Counted from the stretch's first letter, positions 50,601 to 60,990 are shown. The stretch is 64,000 nt of DNA from Pseudomonas sp. NFIX28 (GCF_900107395.1 NZ_FNPW01000004.1:248001-312000); one strand, 5' to 3'. Notes: generated by a model from the letters alone, not told the origin. Numbers and translations: made by a program.

Positions 50601-52052
50601 CTAAAGCCCGCACAGCTGGCGCAGGTGCTCGGTGTCCAGGTGCTGTTCCACCAGGTCGGCCAGGCGCTCGATATCGCGCTCGCGCAAGGCGTGGTAATCG
50701 ACCTCCTGCACCTCGCGCAAGCCCGCCCAGCGCAGCAATGCACCACAGGCCGCCGGCGCCTCGAACAGACCGTGCAGGTAAGTGCCGAGAATCTGCCCGT
50801 CGACGCTGCGCGCGCCGTCGCAGCGGCCGTCGTCCAGGGTCACGGCGGCCAGTTCCAGGGCTGGCCCGGTCGTGACCCCGGCATGGATCTCATAACCGCT
50901 GACCTCGGCCTCCTCCAGCGCCAGGCGTCCGCGCACGTTGCGCAGCTGCTTCTCTTGTTCCAGCACCGTTTCGAACGCCAGCAGTCCCAGCCCCGCGCTG
51001 GAGCCTGGCGCGCCTTCCAACCCCAAAGGGTCGTGCAGCTGCTCGCCAAGCATCTGCAAACCGCCGCAGATGCCCAGCAGCTTGCCGCCGTAGCGCAGAT
51101 GCCGGGCGATGGCCGTGTCCCAGCCCTGGGCGCGCAGGTACGCCAGGTCGCTGCGCACGCTTTTCGAGCCGGGCAGGATAATCAGGTCGGCCGGGCCGAT
51201 CGCCTGGCCAGGGCCGATGAATTGCAGGTCCACCTGCGGGTGCAGGCGCAGCGGGTCGAAGTCGGTGTGATTGCTGATGCGCGGCAACACCGGCACCCGC
51301 ACTTTCAGCACCTGCCCGGCCTTGTCGGCCTGGCGCTGGTCGATGCCGTCCTCGGCTTCCAGATGCAGGTCCAGCACGTAGGGCAGCACACCGATCACCG
51401 GTTTGCCGGTACGCGCTTCGAGCCAGTCGAGGCCCGGTTGCAACAGGGCGATATCGCCGCGAAAACGGTTGATGATGAAACCTTTGACCCGCGCCTGCTC
51501 GCTCGCCGACAACAGCTCCAGGGTGCCTACCAGGTGGGCGAAAACCCCGCCACGGTTGATATCGGCGATCAACACCACGGGGCAGTCCACCGCTTCGGCA
51601 AAGCCCATGTTGGCGATATCCCCGGCCCGCAGGTTGATCTCCGCCGGCGAGCCGGCGCCCTCTACCATCACCACCGGATAAGCCGCGCTCAGGCGTTGGT
51701 GGGAAGCCAGCACGGCTTGCATGGCGATGGCCTTGTAGTCGTGATAGGCCACGGCGTTCATGGTGGTCACCGCACGACCGTGAATGATCACCTGGGCCCC
51801 GGTGTCGCTGTTGGGCTTGAGCAGCACCGGGTTCATGTCGGTGTGTGGCTCCAGGTGCGCGGCCTGTGCCTGCACCGCCTGGGCCCGGCCGATCTCACCG
51901 CCGTCGGCGGTCACGGCGCTGTTGAGGGCCATGTTCTGCGGCTTGAAAGGCACGACGCTGACACCCTGGCGTGCCAGCCAACGGCAGAGAGCCGTCACCA
52001 GGGTGCTTTTACCGGCATCGGAAGTGGTGCCCTGCACCATCAAGGTGGTCAT
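50601..52052 (-). CDS. cobQ: Cobyric acid synthase
   Basis: A 483-residue ATP-dependent amidotransferase that amidates positions b, d, e and g of adenosylcobyrinic acid a,c-diamide with glutamine. N-terminal DSKVS-type ATPase part [21 protein letters not shown], and a C-terminal class-I-like glutamine amidotransferase with nucleophile Cys in [16 protein letters not shown] overlaps the cobD stop by 4 nt. Confidence 0.96.
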   Translation of the reverse strand: MTTLMVQGTTSDAGKSTLVTALCRWLARQGVSVVPFKPQNMALNSAVTADGGEIGRAQAVQAQAAHLEPHTDMNPVLLKPNSDTGAQVIIHGRAVTTMNAVAYHDYKAIAMQAVLASHQRLSAAYPVVMVEGAGSPAEINLRAGDIANMGFAEAVDCPVVLIADINRGGVFAHLVGTLELLSASEQARVKGFIINRFRGDIALLQPGLDWLEARTGKPVIGVLPYVLDLHLEAEDGIDQRQADKAGQVLKVRVPVLPRISNHTDFDPLRLHPQVDLQFIGPGQAIGPADLIILPGSKSVRSDLAYLRAQGWDTAIARHLRYGGKLLGICGGLQMLGEQLHDPLGLEGAPGSSAGLGLLAFETVLEQEKQLRNVRGRLALEEAEVSGYEIHAGVTTGPALELAAVTLDDGRCDGARSVDGQILGTYLHGLFEAPAACGALLRWAGLREVQEVDYHALRERDIERLADLVEQHLDTEHLRQLCGL

Positions 52053-53041
52053 GGATATTCCTTGGCGTAGGCGACGAAGGCCTGTTCGAGACGCGACCAG
52101 TCGGCTTCGTCGGCCGGCAGGCCAAAGCGCAGGCTGCTGTTGTGGGTGAACAGCCGCAGCAGGATGCCCCGGCGCGCCATGAATTCATGCAACAACTCGG
52201 CGCGGTCGGTGATCAGCCACTGGAACAGCGCGCAGCCGCCGTGGGGCTTCAGACCGTGGCGTTCGAGCAGTTGCGCCAGACGCAGGCTCGCCGCTTCGCT
52301 GCGCACCCGCTGCCGCGCATGGCCTTCACTGTCGCGCAGGCACACCTGGCCCAGCACCCGCGTCGGCCCGCTGACGGCCCAGGGGCCGACCTGTTCGGCC
52401 AGCAGCTTGAGCAGCTTGCGCTCGGCCAGGACAAACCCCAGCCGCACACCGGCCAGGCCAAAAAACTTGCCGAAGGAGCGCAGGACGATCAACCCCACTT
52501 GATCGGCCTGGGCCGCCAGGCTCAGTTGCGGCGTGTTGTCCATGAAGGCTTCGTCGACCACCAGCCAGCCGCCGCGCTGCGCCAGGCGCGCGTGCCAGTC
52601 CAGCAGGCGCTCCGGGGTCAGGCTCAAGCCCGTGGGGTTGTTCGGATTGACCACCACCAGCACGTCCAGGCTGTCGAGGAAGAAGTCCACTTCCTGCTCC
52701 AGCACTTCACGCACGATGTAGCCGTTGCGGCGCCAGGCTTCGGCATGCTCGGCATAACAAGGCGACAGCACGCCGACCTTGCCGGCGCGACGCAAGCGCG
52801 GGAGCAACTGGATCGCCGCCTGGGAGCCGGGCACCGGCAGTACATGGGTAGCGCCGTAATAATCGCGCGCCGCCTGCTCCAGGCCATCGTCGGTTTCCGG
52901 CAAGCGCGCCCAGGCTCGCATTCCAATCTCGGGAATCGGCCACGGCCAGGGCGCCAGGCCGCTGGACAGGTCCAGCCAATCGGCCTCGGCGATGCCGTAT
53001 TGCTCGGCCGCCTTGCGCAGGCGACCACCGTGCTCAAGCAT
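52049..53041 (-). CDS. cobD: Threonine-phosphate decarboxylase
   Basis: A 330-residue PLP enzyme of the aspartate-aminotransferase fold that makes (R)-1-aminopropan-2-ol phosphate for the corrin side chain. [13 protein letters not shown] is the fold's conserved NPNNPTG segment, VVDEAFMD the PLP-Asp region, and [17 protein letters not shown] the Schiff-base Lys. Called CobC in P. denitrificans nomenclature. Its start overlaps cbiB by 8 nt. Confidence 0.94.
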   Translation of the reverse strand: MLEHGGRLRKAAEQYGIAEADWLDLSSGLAPWPWPIPEIGMRAWARLPETDDGLEQAARDYYGATHVLPVPGSQAAIQLLPRLRRAGKVGVLSPCYAEHAEAWRRNGYIVREVLEQEVDFFLDSLDVLVVVNPNNPTGLSLTPERLLDWHARLAQRGGWLVVDEAFMDNTPQLSLAAQADQVGLIVLRSFGKFFGLAGVRLGFVLAERKLLKLLAEQVGPWAVSGPTRVLGQVCLRDSEGHARQRVRSEAASLRLAQLLERHGLKPHGGCALFQWLITDRAELLHEFMARRGILLRLFTHNSSLRFGLPADEADWSRLEQAFVAYAKEYP

Positions 53042-53942
53042 AGAATTCAGCTCCCACGCAGAGAATCAGCAGCCACAGCCAGACCCCGCGCTGCACCAGT
53101 TGCCAGCCGCGATCGATGGACGAGGCGTCGGCCGCCGCGCCCTCACCCAACTGCGGGCGCTGGTGCAGCTCGCCGTGATAGATCGCTGCGCCGCCCAGCT
53201 CGACGCCCAGGGCACCCGCGCCGGCCGCCATCACCGGCCCGGCATTCGGGCTGTCCCAGGTCGGCCCCTGGCGGCGCCAGCATTTCAGCGCCAGGCGGGT
53301 CTTGCCCAGCAAGGCGTAAGTCAGGGCTACCAACCGGGCCGGAATATAGTTGAGCAGGTCGTCGATTTTCGCCGCCGCCCAGCCAAACCGCTCGAAACGC
53401 TCATTACGATAGCCCCACATCGCATCCAGGGTGTTGCTCAGGCGATAGAGCACCACGCCCGGGGCGCCGGCCACGGCGAACCAGAACAGGGCGGCGAACA
53501 CCGCGTCGCTGCCGTTTTCCAGCACCGACTCGGTGGCCGCGCGGGCGACTTCAGTGGCGTCCAGCTCACTGGTCTGCCGGCTCACCAGATAACCGACCCG
53601 TTGCCGCGCCAGGTCCAGGTCGTCGCTGCGCAAGGCCTGGGCCACCGGCTCGACATGCTCGCCGAGGCTGCGCAGGCCCAGGGCACAGTAAAGCGCCAGG
53701 ATCTCGAACAACCAGCCGATGTAGGGCAGCCAGGAAAACAGCGTCGCCAGCAGGGTCAACGGCAACACGGCGATGACCCAGGCGGTGACGCCATGGCTGC
53801 GCCAGCCGCGACCGCCGGAGTTGAAGCGTTGCTCGATGCGATCGGCAAAACGGCCGAACGCCACTAGCGGATGCCAGCGCTTGGGTTCGCCCAGCAACGC
53901 GTCCAGCGCCACCCCGGCGACACTCAGCAACGCCACACTCAT
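53034..53942 (-). CDS. cbiB: Adenosylcobinamide-phosphate synthase
   Basis: A 302-residue inner-membrane protein that attaches the aminopropanol phosphate to adenosylcobyric acid. Signature [22 protein letters not shown] at the N-terminus and [20 protein letters not shown], with [23 protein letters not shown]. Also called CobD in Pseudomonas. ATG 53942 overlaps the bluB stop by 4 nt. Confidence 0.94.
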   Translation of the reverse strand: MSVALLSVAGVALDALLGEPKRWHPLVAFGRFADRIEQRFNSGGRGWRSHGVTAWVIAVLPLTLLATLFSWLPYIGWLFEILALYCALGLRSLGEHVEPVAQALRSDDLDLARQRVGYLVSRQTSELDATEVARAATESVLENGSDAVFAALFWFAVAGAPGVVLYRLSNTLDAMWGYRNERFERFGWAAAKIDDLLNYIPARLVALTYALLGKTRLALKCWRRQGPTWDSPNAGPVMAAGAGALGVELGGAAIYHGELHQRPQLGEGAAADASSIDRGWQLVQRGVWLWLLILCVGAEFYA

Positions 53943-54589
53943 TGACTCACTCCCCAATAATTTTCATACAGCAATTCACTCAGCGGACGCTCCCGCGCCC
54001 AGCCTTCGAGCACCAGCATCGGCGCCGGGTAAAACTCGCCGACCGGGCCCAGGCACAACACCGCCAGGGGCTTGGCCCCAGCCGGCAGGCCAAGCAGCTC
54101 GGCCAGGGCAGCCGGTTCGAACAGCGACACCCAGCCCATGCCCAGCCCTTCGGCGCGAGCCGCCAGCCACAGGTTCTGAATGGCGCAGGAGAGCGAGGCC
54201 AGGTCCATTTCCGGCAAGGTGCGGCGGCCGAAAATATGCCGCTCACGGTCGTCCGTCAGCGCTGCCACCAAGACTTCGGCGCAGTCGTTGATGCCTTCGA
54301 CCTTGAGCTTCATGAACTCATCGGAGCGCTCGCCCAGGGCTTGCGCCGTGCGCACCCGCTCCTCTTCCACCAGTTGCTGGATCTGCCCGCGCAACGGCCG
54401 GTCGCTGATACGGATAAACCGCCAGGGCTGCATCAGGCCGACACTCGGCGCCTGGTGCGCCGCCTCCAGCAGGCGACGCAAGACCTGCGGCTCGACCGTG
54501 CCGCCAACGAAGTGGCGCATGTCACGGCGCTCGGCGATCGCGCGATAGACCGCGTCGCGTTCGGCCGCGGAAAAGGCGTTGTCGCTCAT
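53939..54589 (-). CDS. bluB: 5,6-dimethylbenzimidazole synthase
   Basis: A 216-residue flavin-destructase that makes the lower ligand dimethylbenzimidazole from FMNH2 and oxygen. Nitroreductase fold with [29 protein letters not shown] and [18 protein letters not shown]. Its presence shows aerobic lower-ligand synthesis. ATG 54589 overlaps the cobB stop. Confidence 0.95.
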   Translation of the reverse strand: MSDNAFSAAERDAVYRAIAERRDMRHFVGGTVEPQVLRRLLEAAHQAPSVGLMQPWRFIRISDRPLRGQIQQLVEEERVRTAQALGERSDEFMKLKVEGINDCAEVLVAALTDDRERHIFGRRTLPEMDLASLSCAIQNLWLAARAEGLGMGWVSLFEPAALAELLGLPAGAKPLAVLCLGPVGEFYPAPMLVLEGWARERPLSELLYENYWGVSQ

Positions 54590-55911
54590 GGGCGCTGCCC
54601 GAGCACGCTCGCTCCTGCCGGCGCCAGCAGGGCTGCCACCGCTTCGGGGTTGGACGGGAAATAGAAATGCACATAGGAGGCGGTCATGCGTCCTTGGCGG
54701 TAAACCGCTTCCGCCCCGCGCCCGCCATTCGGGCTCAGGCCCCGGGCGATCGGCGCAAGCTCGGTGCTGGTCAACGAATGGTGGTAGGTATGCCCGCGCA
54801 ACGAACCTTCCGGCAGCTCCACCGCTTGCAGGGCCAGGGCCGCCAGGCGTTTCTGCATCACCGCATCGCCGGGCAACAGGCCCAGCAGTTCGGCACGCTC
54901 GCCGTCGACATCGGTCAGGGAATCGAGCAGATACAACATGCCGCCGCACTCGGCGAGCAGGGGTTTGCCAGCGGCATGGTGCGCGCGGATCGCCTCCAGC
55001 ATCGAGCCGTTCGCCGCCAGGGCCCGGTGATGCAGCTCCGGGTAACCGCCCGGCAGGTACAGGCTGTCCACCTCCGGCAGCGCCGTGTCATGGATTGGCG
55101 AGAAAAAGCTCAGCTCGGCGCCCATGGCCCGCAACAGATCCAGGCTGGCGCCATAGGTAAAGGCAAAGGCTTCGTCGCGAGCCACGGCGATGTGCACACC
55201 GGCCAGCAGCGGCTCGGCGGCCACTCTCTGCGGAGCGGCAAACGCCACGGCGGGCGGCAAGGCCACTTCGCAACTGCCTGCCAGGGCGGCCGCGGCAGCA
55301 TCGAGGCGCAGGTCCAGATCATTGAGCTCGCTGGCCTGCACCAGCCCCAGGTGGCGACTAGGCAGTTCGATGCCGGTCTCCCGGGACAGCGCGCCGTACC
55401 AGCGCAGCCCCTCGGTCAGGCTGCCTTCGAGCAACTGCGCATGGCGCAAGGTGCCGACCCGGTTGGCCAGCACCCCGGCGAACGGCAAGTCCGCCTGGTA
55501 ACGCGCCAGCCCCAGCGCCAGGGCGCCGAAAGTCTGGGCCATGGCCGTGCCATCGATCACCGCGAGCACCGGCACCCCGAAATGCCGCGCCAGGTCGGCG
55601 CTGGACGGCGTGCCGTCGAACAGCCCCATCACGCCTTCGATCAGGATCAGGTCCGCCTCGCCGGCGGCCTCCCACAACAGGCGGCGGCTTTCCTGCTCGC
55701 CGACCATCCACATGTCCAATTGATACACCGGCGCACCGCTGGCGCGCTCGAGGATCATCGGGTCGAGAAAGTCCGGGCCGCACTTGAATACACGCACCTT
55801 GCGCCCCTGATTGCGATGCAGGCGGGCGAGCGCGGCGGTCACGGTGGTCTTGCCCTGGCCGGAAGCCGGGGCGGCAATCAGTACCGCCGGGCAATGACGG
55901 GCATCATTCAC
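54586..55911 (-). CDS. cobB: Cobyrinic acid a,c-diamide synthase
   Basis: A 441-residue glutamine-dependent amidotransferase. ATP site APASGQGKTTVTAALARLH and acceptor-side LILIEGVMGLFDG; glutaminase Cys in LLAECGGMLYLLD. Amidates acetate groups a and c of (hydrogeno)byrinic acid. GTG start at 55911, overlapping the cobO stop. Confidence 0.95.
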   Translation of the reverse strand: MNDARHCPAVLIAAPASGQGKTTVTAALARLHRNQGRKVRVFKCGPDFLDPMILERASGAPVYQLDMWMVGEQESRRLLWEAAGEADLILIEGVMGLFDGTPSSADLARHFGVPVLAVIDGTAMAQTFGALALGLARYQADLPFAGVLANRVGTLRHAQLLEGSLTEGLRWYGALSRETGIELPSRHLGLVQASELNDLDLRLDAAAAALAGSCEVALPPAVAFAAPQRVAAEPLLAGVHIAVARDEAFAFTYGASLDLLRAMGAELSFFSPIHDTALPEVDSLYLPGGYPELHHRALAANGSMLEAIRAHHAAGKPLLAECGGMLYLLDSLTDVDGERAELLGLLPGDAVMQKRLAALALQAVELPEGSLRGHTYHHSLTSTELAPIARGLSPNGGRGAEAVYRQGRMTASYVHFYFPSNPEAVAALLAPAGASVLGQRP

Positions 55912-56519
55912 AGTTCGACGCCTTTTTGCGCTTTGATCCCGGCCTGGAAGGCATGCTTGACCATGCCCATTTCGGTGACGGTATCGGCCAGCTCGATCAT
56001 TTCCGGCTTGGCGCCACGCCCGGTGACCACCACATGCTGCATCGGCGGCCGGGCCTGCAGGTCGCTGAGCACCTGGTCCAGGTCGAGGTAGCCATGTTTC
56101 AAGGCGATGTTCAGTTCATCGAGCACCACCAGGCCGATCTTCGGATCGCTCAGCAGTTCGCGGGAAACCGCCCAGGCCGCTTCGGCCGCGGCGATGTCAC
56201 GCTGGCGGTCCTGGGTTTCCCAGGTGAAGCCTTCGCCCATGACATGGAAGCGCACCTGCTCCGGGAAGCGCCGGAAGAACAATTCCTCGCCGGTGCTGTT
56301 GCGGCCCTTGATGAACTGCACCACGCCACATTGCATGCCGTGGCCCATGGCGCGGGCGAGCATGCCGAAGGCCGAGCTGCTTTTGCCTTTGCCGTTGCCC
56401 GTCAGCACCAGCAGCAACCCGCATTCGTTCGGCGAATTGGCGATGCGTTCATCGATCACGGCTTTTTTGCGCAACATGCGCGCCAGGTGGCGCTCGTCAC
56501 GATCGGGGGATTCAGTCAT
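55908..56519 (-). CDS. cobO: Cob(I)yrinic acid a,c-diamide adenosyltransferase
   Basis: A 203-residue P-loop enzyme that adds the 5'-deoxyadenosyl ligand. LLLVLTGNGKGKSSSAFGM is the modified P-loop; FIKGRNSTGEELFF, VVLDELNIALKHGYLD and VVTGRGAKPEMIELADTVTEM are family marks. First gene of the operon. Start ATG 56519 has GGAG upstream; the longer frame runs through the riboswitch and is not coding. Confidence 0.96.
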   Translation of the reverse strand: MTESPDRDERHLARMLRKKAVIDERIANSPNECGLLLVLTGNGKGKSSSAFGMLARAMGHGMQCGVVQFIKGRNSTGEELFFRRFPEQVRFHVMGEGFTWETQDRQRDIAAAEAAWAVSRELLSDPKIGLVVLDELNIALKHGYLDLDQVLSDLQARPPMQHVVVTGRGAKPEMIELADTVTEMGMVKHAFQAGIKAQKGVEL

Positions 56520-57006
56520 GGGGCAGCTCTCCGTTGGGGCTGGATAACGGGGGGCAGGAATAGGAATAGACGGCGCAAGCCTGGCATCGCCCACCGTGAT
56601 GCCGTTGGATGGATCAGGCCGGTCTCCGGGCTTGTGAGTGGCTTGGTTGCCCAACTGCGCGCCTTCCCATGTCGACAGTCGACACAGTGGCATCAGGCGC
56701 AGTCTTGACTCATTTACCGTTGCGGGGGCAGCGCCGGAATCGTCAGGCGTGCGCTGTTGGCACGCGTACTCACCGGCTTCCCTGTTTCACTCTGTCGACC
56801 CAAGGCCACAGAGCACCTGAAACAAGTCGCGAAGGTTAGAGGGTTGGGGGTGGAGCGTCAATTAAAGCCGGGGCCAGGCAGATCGACGAACAACCTGCCT
56901 ATCGGAAACATGACGCCAATCTTGTGCCACACTCAATGCAGTGATATCAAATAGCCATAATCGCGTTAAAAAACTCCAGAATCTCAACAATAATAGGAAA
57001 AGTCCG
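56520..57006. promoter_or_regulatory. Regulatory region between the cobalamin operon and the divergent hypothetical gene
   Basis: About 490 bp. Nearest cobO is an 88-nt leader after the B12 riboswitch; the riboswitch occupies 56608-56822. The remaining 180 bp toward the 57007 gene become AT-rich (56935-57000) and should hold both divergent promoters. No further coding frame was found. Confidence 0.7.
56608..56822 (-). ncRNA. Cobalamin riboswitch
   Basis: Read on the minus strand, the conserved parts appear in order: GAAACAGGGAAGCCGGTG, then GCTGCCCCCGCAACGGTAA, then AAGCCACTCACAAGCCCGGAGACCGGCC, which is the B12 box. It leads directly into cobO and its ligand would shut down the ten-gene operon. 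Confidence 0.93.
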
Positions 57007-57588
57007 ATGCAAGGGATGATCATCAGCAATCCGAAACTGGAATTCCTGCGCCCCGCCCTGGAACGCTGGTTCGATTGCATCGACCGCTACAACGCCGTGC
57101 GCGGCGATAACGAAAGCCCTTACTGGTTCGATGAAAAAGCCAACCTGGGGTTGCTCTCGGCCGCGGCCTGGATGGCGGAGATGGTCACCCTGGAGCACAC
57201 CCCCAGCAAAAAACAGCTCGAGGATGGCGACCGCAACGGCCGCACCGACCTGTACATCGCCACGCAGGAAGAACGGGTCTACATCCAGGCCACCCAGCGC
57301 TGGCCCCGGGTCAACAGCCTGCACCTGACCCAGCCACTGCTGGATGCCGCCAGCGACGCGAAAAAGGCCAGTTACCCCAGCGACCTGAAACTCGGCTGCC
57401 TGTTCGTCACGCCGCAGAAAACCCAACACAGCGCCACTCCGGAAGAATTGCAGGACATGGTCGACGACCTGCAAAAGGAACATTGCTGCGCCGTGGCCTG
57501 GTATTTCCCATACGCCTACCGCAAATTGCGCAACGAAGCCGGCAACTATCATCCCGGCGTTGCCGTGCTGTTCAAGGAAGCACGCTGA
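57007..57588 (+). CDS. Hypothetical protein, 193 residues
   Basis: I do not recognise this protein. It is soluble and mixed alpha/beta: LEFLRPALERWFDCIDRYNAV, then WFDEKANLGLLSAAAWMAEM, DGDRNGRTDLYIATQEERVYIQA and LGCLFVTPQKTQ, ending HPGVAVLFKEAR. The D-x(n)-beta pattern recalls restriction-endonuclease-like folds (DxNGRTDLYI and VYIQATQ as a possible D...QxK-type site), but this is only a suggestion. ATG 57007 has AGGA upstream; a second in-frame ATG at 57016 is close by. Its upstream region is AT-rich. Confidence 0.68.
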   Translation: MQGMIISNPKLEFLRPALERWFDCIDRYNAVRGDNESPYWFDEKANLGLLSAAAWMAEMVTLEHTPSKKQLEDGDRNGRTDLYIATQEERVYIQATQRWPRVNSLHLTQPLLDAASDAKKASYPSDLKLGCLFVTPQKTQHSATPEELQDMVDDLQKEHCCAVAWYFPYAYRKLRNEAGNYHPGVAVLFKEAR

Positions 57589-57660
57589 GCGGCTGGAACC
57601 ATTGCCCATCTGTGCTTCTCTATGACTACACAGAAGCCGTGCACTCATAGGGAAATCAGC

Positions 57661-58980
57661 ATGCTCAAGCCTCACTACGCAATCCTTATCGCCATCGCCG
57701 CAGGCCTTGCCGCCTGCGGCGAAACCTCCAGACTCCAGGTATCCGACGGTACAGGCCCTTCGCCGAAGCTGCCCGAACCGAACAAAACCCTGATCCCGAC
57801 CGTAAACATCGCGCCCGCGATCGGCTGGCCGGAAGGCGCCAAGCCGATAGCCGCCGCCGGCACCCAGGTAGTGCCATTCGCCGAGGGCCTGGAACATCCG
57901 CGCTGGCTGTATGTGCTGCCCAATGGCGACGTACTGGTGGCGGAGACCAACGCCCCGGCTACACCCGACGACGGGAAAGGTTTGCGTGGCTGGATTGCCA
58001 GCAAGATCATGAACCGCGCCGGCGCCGGCGTACCCAGCCCGAACCGCATCACGCTGCTGCGGGACAAGGACCACGACGGCGTGGCGGAGACCCGCACGGC
58101 GTTCCTGGAAAACCTCAACTCGCCGTTCGGCATGACGCTGGTGGGTAACGACCTGTACGTCGCCGATACCGATCGCCTGCTGCGCTTCCCCTACCAGGAG
58201 GGCGATACCAGGATCAGCGCCCAGCCGACCAAGGTGGTCGACCTGCCTGGCGGCAAGCTGAACCATCACTGGACCAAAAACGTGATTGCCAGCAAGGACG
58301 GCAGCAAGCTGTACGTCACGGTCGGCTCCAACAGCAACGTCGGCGAAAACGGCATGGATCAGGAAGAAGGTCGTGCCGCCATCTGGGAAGTCGACCGTGC
58401 CACCGGCCAGAAACGGATCTTCGCCTCAGGCCTGCGCAACCCCAACGGCCTGGACTGGGAGCCAAACAGCGGCCAGTTGTGGACGGCGGTCAACGAACGC
58501 GATGAGATCGGCAGCGACCTGGTGCCGGACTACATCACCTCAGTCAAGGACGGCGCCTTTTACGGCTGGCCATTCAGCTATTACGGCCAGCATGTCGATG
58601 TGCGAGTCACCCCGCAGAATCCGGACCTGGTGGCCAAGGCCATCGCTCCGGATTATGCCGTCGGTCCGCACACTGCCTCTCTGGGCTTGGCATTCGCCCA
58701 GGGCAGCAAATTGCCAGCGCCGTTCACCCAAGGCGTGTTCATCGGCCAGCATGGCTCGTGGAACCGCAAGCCCCTCAGCGGCTACAAGGTCATCTTCGTG
58801 CCGTTCGCCAATGGCAAGCCGACGGGCCAACCGGTGGATGTCCTCACCGGCTTCCTCAGCGCCGATGAGAAAGCCATGGGCCGGCCGGTCGGCGTAGTGA
58901 TCGACAAGCAAGGCGGGCTGCTGGTGGCCGACGATGTCGGCAACAAGGTCTGGCGCGTGTCGGCAGCCAAGGCGCCATAG
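57661..58980 (+). CDS. Sorbosone dehydrogenase-like PQQ beta-propeller lipoprotein
   Basis: A 439-residue envelope protein. Lipoprotein signal [19 protein letters not shown] with the lipobox LAAC. The body is a six-bladed glucose/sorbosone dehydrogenase propeller with [51 protein letters not shown] and [18 protein letters not shown]. Likely oxidises an aldose or lactol with PQQ in the periplasm; the substrate is unknown. ATG 57661 is preferred over 57622 for the signal and the AGGGA site. Confidence 0.88.
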   Translation: MLKPHYAILIAIAAGLAACGETSRLQVSDGTGPSPKLPEPNKTLIPTVNIAPAIGWPEGAKPIAAAGTQVVPFAEGLEHPRWLYVLPNGDVLVAETNAPATPDDGKGLRGWIASKIMNRAGAGVPSPNRITLLRDKDHDGVAETRTAFLENLNSPFGMTLVGNDLYVADTDRLLRFPYQEGDTRISAQPTKVVDLPGGKLNHHWTKNVIASKDGSKLYVTVGSNSNVGENGMDQEEGRAAIWEVDRATGQKRIFASGLRNPNGLDWEPNSGQLWTAVNERDEIGSDLVPDYITSVKDGAFYGWPFSYYGQHVDVRVTPQNPDLVAKAIAPDYAVGPHTASLGLAFAQGSKLPAPFTQGVFIGQHGSWNRKPLSGYKVIFVPFANGKPTGQPVDVLTGFLSADEKAMGRPVGVVIDKQGGLLVADDVGNKVWRVSAAKAP

Positions 58981-58983
58981 GTT

Positions 58984-59646
58984 TCAGCGCTTGCGACACA
59001 GGGTCAAGCCATCGCCCAGGGGCAGCAGCGACAGATCGACACGCGGGTCATCCTTCAAGGCGCGATTGAGTGCCTGGATGGCCCGGGTGTCTTCGCTCTG
59101 GGGATTGTCCTCCAGCACCCGGCCGCTCCACAGCGTGTTATCGAACACCGCCAGTCCGCCCGTGCGCAGCAGCCTCAAGGCGCTTTCCAGATAGGCCGGG
59201 TAGTTGGCCTTGTCGGCATCGATGAAAATCAGATCGAAACCACCCACGCCCTCTTCCTGCTCGATCCGCGTCAAAGTCTCCAGGGCGGGCGCCAGGCGCA
59301 ACTCGATGCGCCCGGCGACCCCGGCCTCCTGCCAGTAGCGGCGGGCGGTGGCGTTATAGTCGCCCGGGATATCGCAGCAGATCAGCCGGCCACCCTCCGG
59401 CAGGGCCGCGGCCATGGACAAGGCGCTATAGCCGGTGAAAGTGCCCACTTCCAGCACCCGCCTGGCACCGATCAAGCTGACCAGCAACGCGAGGAATTGC
59501 CCTTGCTCCGGCGCCACCTGCCAGCGCGCCATGGGCAGCGCCTGGGTTTCGTCGCGCAGACGGCGCAGCAACGGCGTTTCGCGCAGGGAAACGTCGAGCA
59601 GGTAATCATAGAGGGCGTCGTCGAGGTTGAGGGTACGAGCGGTCAT
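58984..59646 (-). CDS. SAM-dependent O-methyltransferase (COMT/CCoAMT-like)
   Basis: A 220-residue class I methyltransferase. SAM motif I VLEVGTFTGYSALSMA, post-I ICCDIPGDY, metal/catalytic motif FIDADKANYPAYLE and FDNTLWSGRV, matching the caffeoyl-CoA/catechol family that needs a divalent metal. Cytosolic. The acceptor is unknown. Convergent with the propeller gene, ending 3 nt from its stop. Confidence 0.92.
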   Translation of the reverse strand: MTARTLNLDDALYDYLLDVSLRETPLLRRLRDETQALPMARWQVAPEQGQFLALLVSLIGARRVLEVGTFTGYSALSMAAALPEGGRLICCDIPGDYNATARRYWQEAGVAGRIELRLAPALETLTRIEQEEGVGGFDLIFIDADKANYPAYLESALRLLRTGGLAVFDNTLWSGRVLEDNPQSEDTRAIQALNRALKDDPRVDLSLLPLGDGLTLCRKR

Positions 59647-59670
59647 GGCAACCTCGACAAAGGAATAGAC

Positions 59671-60204
59671 CTAAGGGTTATGCGCCAGATGCTCTGGCTG
59701 CAGTACGCGCTTGGCGCTCAGGTAGGCCTTTTGCCAATAGGCCTTGGACAGGCTGTCCAGCTTCACCGTGCCGCCGGTGGCCGGCGCATGCACGAAGCGG
59801 CCTTCACCGACATAGATGCCGGCGTGGCTGACCTGGGAACCGCCATTGGTGGCAAAAAATATCAGGTCACCGGTCTGCAAGGCGTTCTTGCCGACATTCG
59901 GCGCCCGCATGCCGATCATTTCGCGGGTCGAGCGCGGCAGTGAAATACCGGCCGCATCGCGATAGACATAGCCGATCAGGCCACTGCAATCGAAACCGGA
60001 ATCCGGCGTATTGCCGCCCCAGCGATAAGGCGTGCCCACCAGGCCCAACGCACGAAACAGCACGTCTTCGGCAGCCGGCGAAAAGGTCTGGGGAGTATTG
60101 AAAACGGGAGCACGTACCACAGGCGCGGGTAGCGGGGTACGGCTGGCACACGCGCTGAGCAGCGCGGCGAGAGCGATCAATGCAAGGCGGGCCGACTTCG
60201 ACAT
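59671..60204 (-). CDS. C40 (NlpC/P60) family lipoprotein peptidase
   Basis: A 177-residue probable murein endopeptidase. Lipobox LSAC after MSKSARLALIALAALLSAC. Catalytic Cys in GFDCSGLIGYVYRD, His in VSHAGIYVGEGRFVHAPA. Such proteins cleave stem peptides in the cell wall. A terminator hairpin lies just upstream between it and the second C40 gene, so the pair may be separately transcribed. Confidence 0.91.
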   Translation of the reverse strand: MSKSARLALIALAALLSACASRTPLPAPVVRAPVFNTPQTFSPAAEDVLFRALGLVGTPYRWGGNTPDSGFDCSGLIGYVYRDAAGISLPRSTREMIGMRAPNVGKNALQTGDLIFFATNGGSQVSHAGIYVGEGRFVHAPATGGTVKLDSLSKAYWQKAYLSAKRVLQPEHLAHNP

Positions 60205-60258
60205 ATGCAGAACAATCCTGATCTGAATGCGGCTTTCTCTGCCGTGAGGCCGAAAACA

Positions 60259-60287
60259 AAACCGCGTAAGCAAGGCTTACGCGGTTA
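60259..60287 (-). terminator. Terminator hairpin between the two C40 peptidase genes
   Basis: AACCGCGTAAGC / GCTTACGCGGTT, perfect 12-bp stem with a 3-nt loop, followed on the minus strand by TTGTTTT. It closes the transcript of the upstream C40 gene (60370-60990). Confidence 0.82.
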
Positions 60288-60369
60288 GTTTTCAACAATA
60301 GATCGGAATTCTAGCGTCTACGCACCAAACTTCAAGTAAGACTTTAACTTTGCCTTACAAAACGTCGGC

Positions 60370-60990
60370 TTATTTGCGCGCGGTGACCACAGTCGGGGCC
60401 ATGGCGAGGGCGCGCTTGGCTTCGATGAAAGTCTTGCTCCAGTAGCTGTCGCCCAGGCTGTCTACCCGCACGCCACCGCTACGGCGACTGCTGGAGTGGA
60501 TGAACTGGTCATCGCCCAGATAGATGCCGGCATGGCTTACGCGACCGCGGCGGCCGTTGGTAGCGAAGAACAGCAGGTCGCCCGGCTGCAACTTGTTACG
60601 TGCAACCAGCGGAGCGTCAACGTTGATCATTTCACGGGTGGAGCGCGGCAGATTCATGCCGGCTTCTTCACGGAACAGGTAACCGATGAAACCGCTGCAA
60701 TCGAAACCGGCTTCGGAGGTACCGCCGAAACGGTAACGGGTACCGATCAGGGACATGCCACGTTCGAGGATACTGTCGGCCAGCACTGGCAGCTGATAAG
60801 GCTTGCTGTCAGCGAACTCGGCGAGTTCTTTTTCGGTTGCCAGCTCTTCCTGGAAAACAGTGGAAGACTGGGCTTTTGAAGAGTTTTGAACCTGTTGTTG
60901 CTCTTGTTGGCTCACTGGAGAGTGAGTAGCGCAGCCAAACAACAGGGTAACGAGTGCAAGAGGCACGAGGGGTGCGAAGCGCTTCAGCAT
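60370..60990 (-). CDS. C40 (NlpC/P60) family lipoprotein peptidase, Spr-like
   Basis: A 206-residue paralogue of the neighbouring C40 protein, closer in type to E. coli Spr/MepS. Lipobox LFGC after MLKRFAPLVPLALVTLLFGC. A Q-rich linker QQEQQQVQNSS follows, then catalytic Cys in GFDCSGFIGYLFREE, His in VSHAGIYLGDDQFIHSSS. ATG 60990 is chosen; an in-frame GTG two codons upstream is possible. Confidence 0.9.
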   Translation of the reverse strand: MLKRFAPLVPLALVTLLFGCATHSPVSQQEQQQVQNSSKAQSSTVFQEELATEKELAEFADSKPYQLPVLADSILERGMSLIGTRYRFGGTSEAGFDCSGFIGYLFREEAGMNLPRSTREMINVDAPLVARNKLQPGDLLFFATNGRRGRVSHAGIYLGDDQFIHSSSRRSGGVRVDSLGDSYWSKTFIEAKRALAMAPTVVTARK

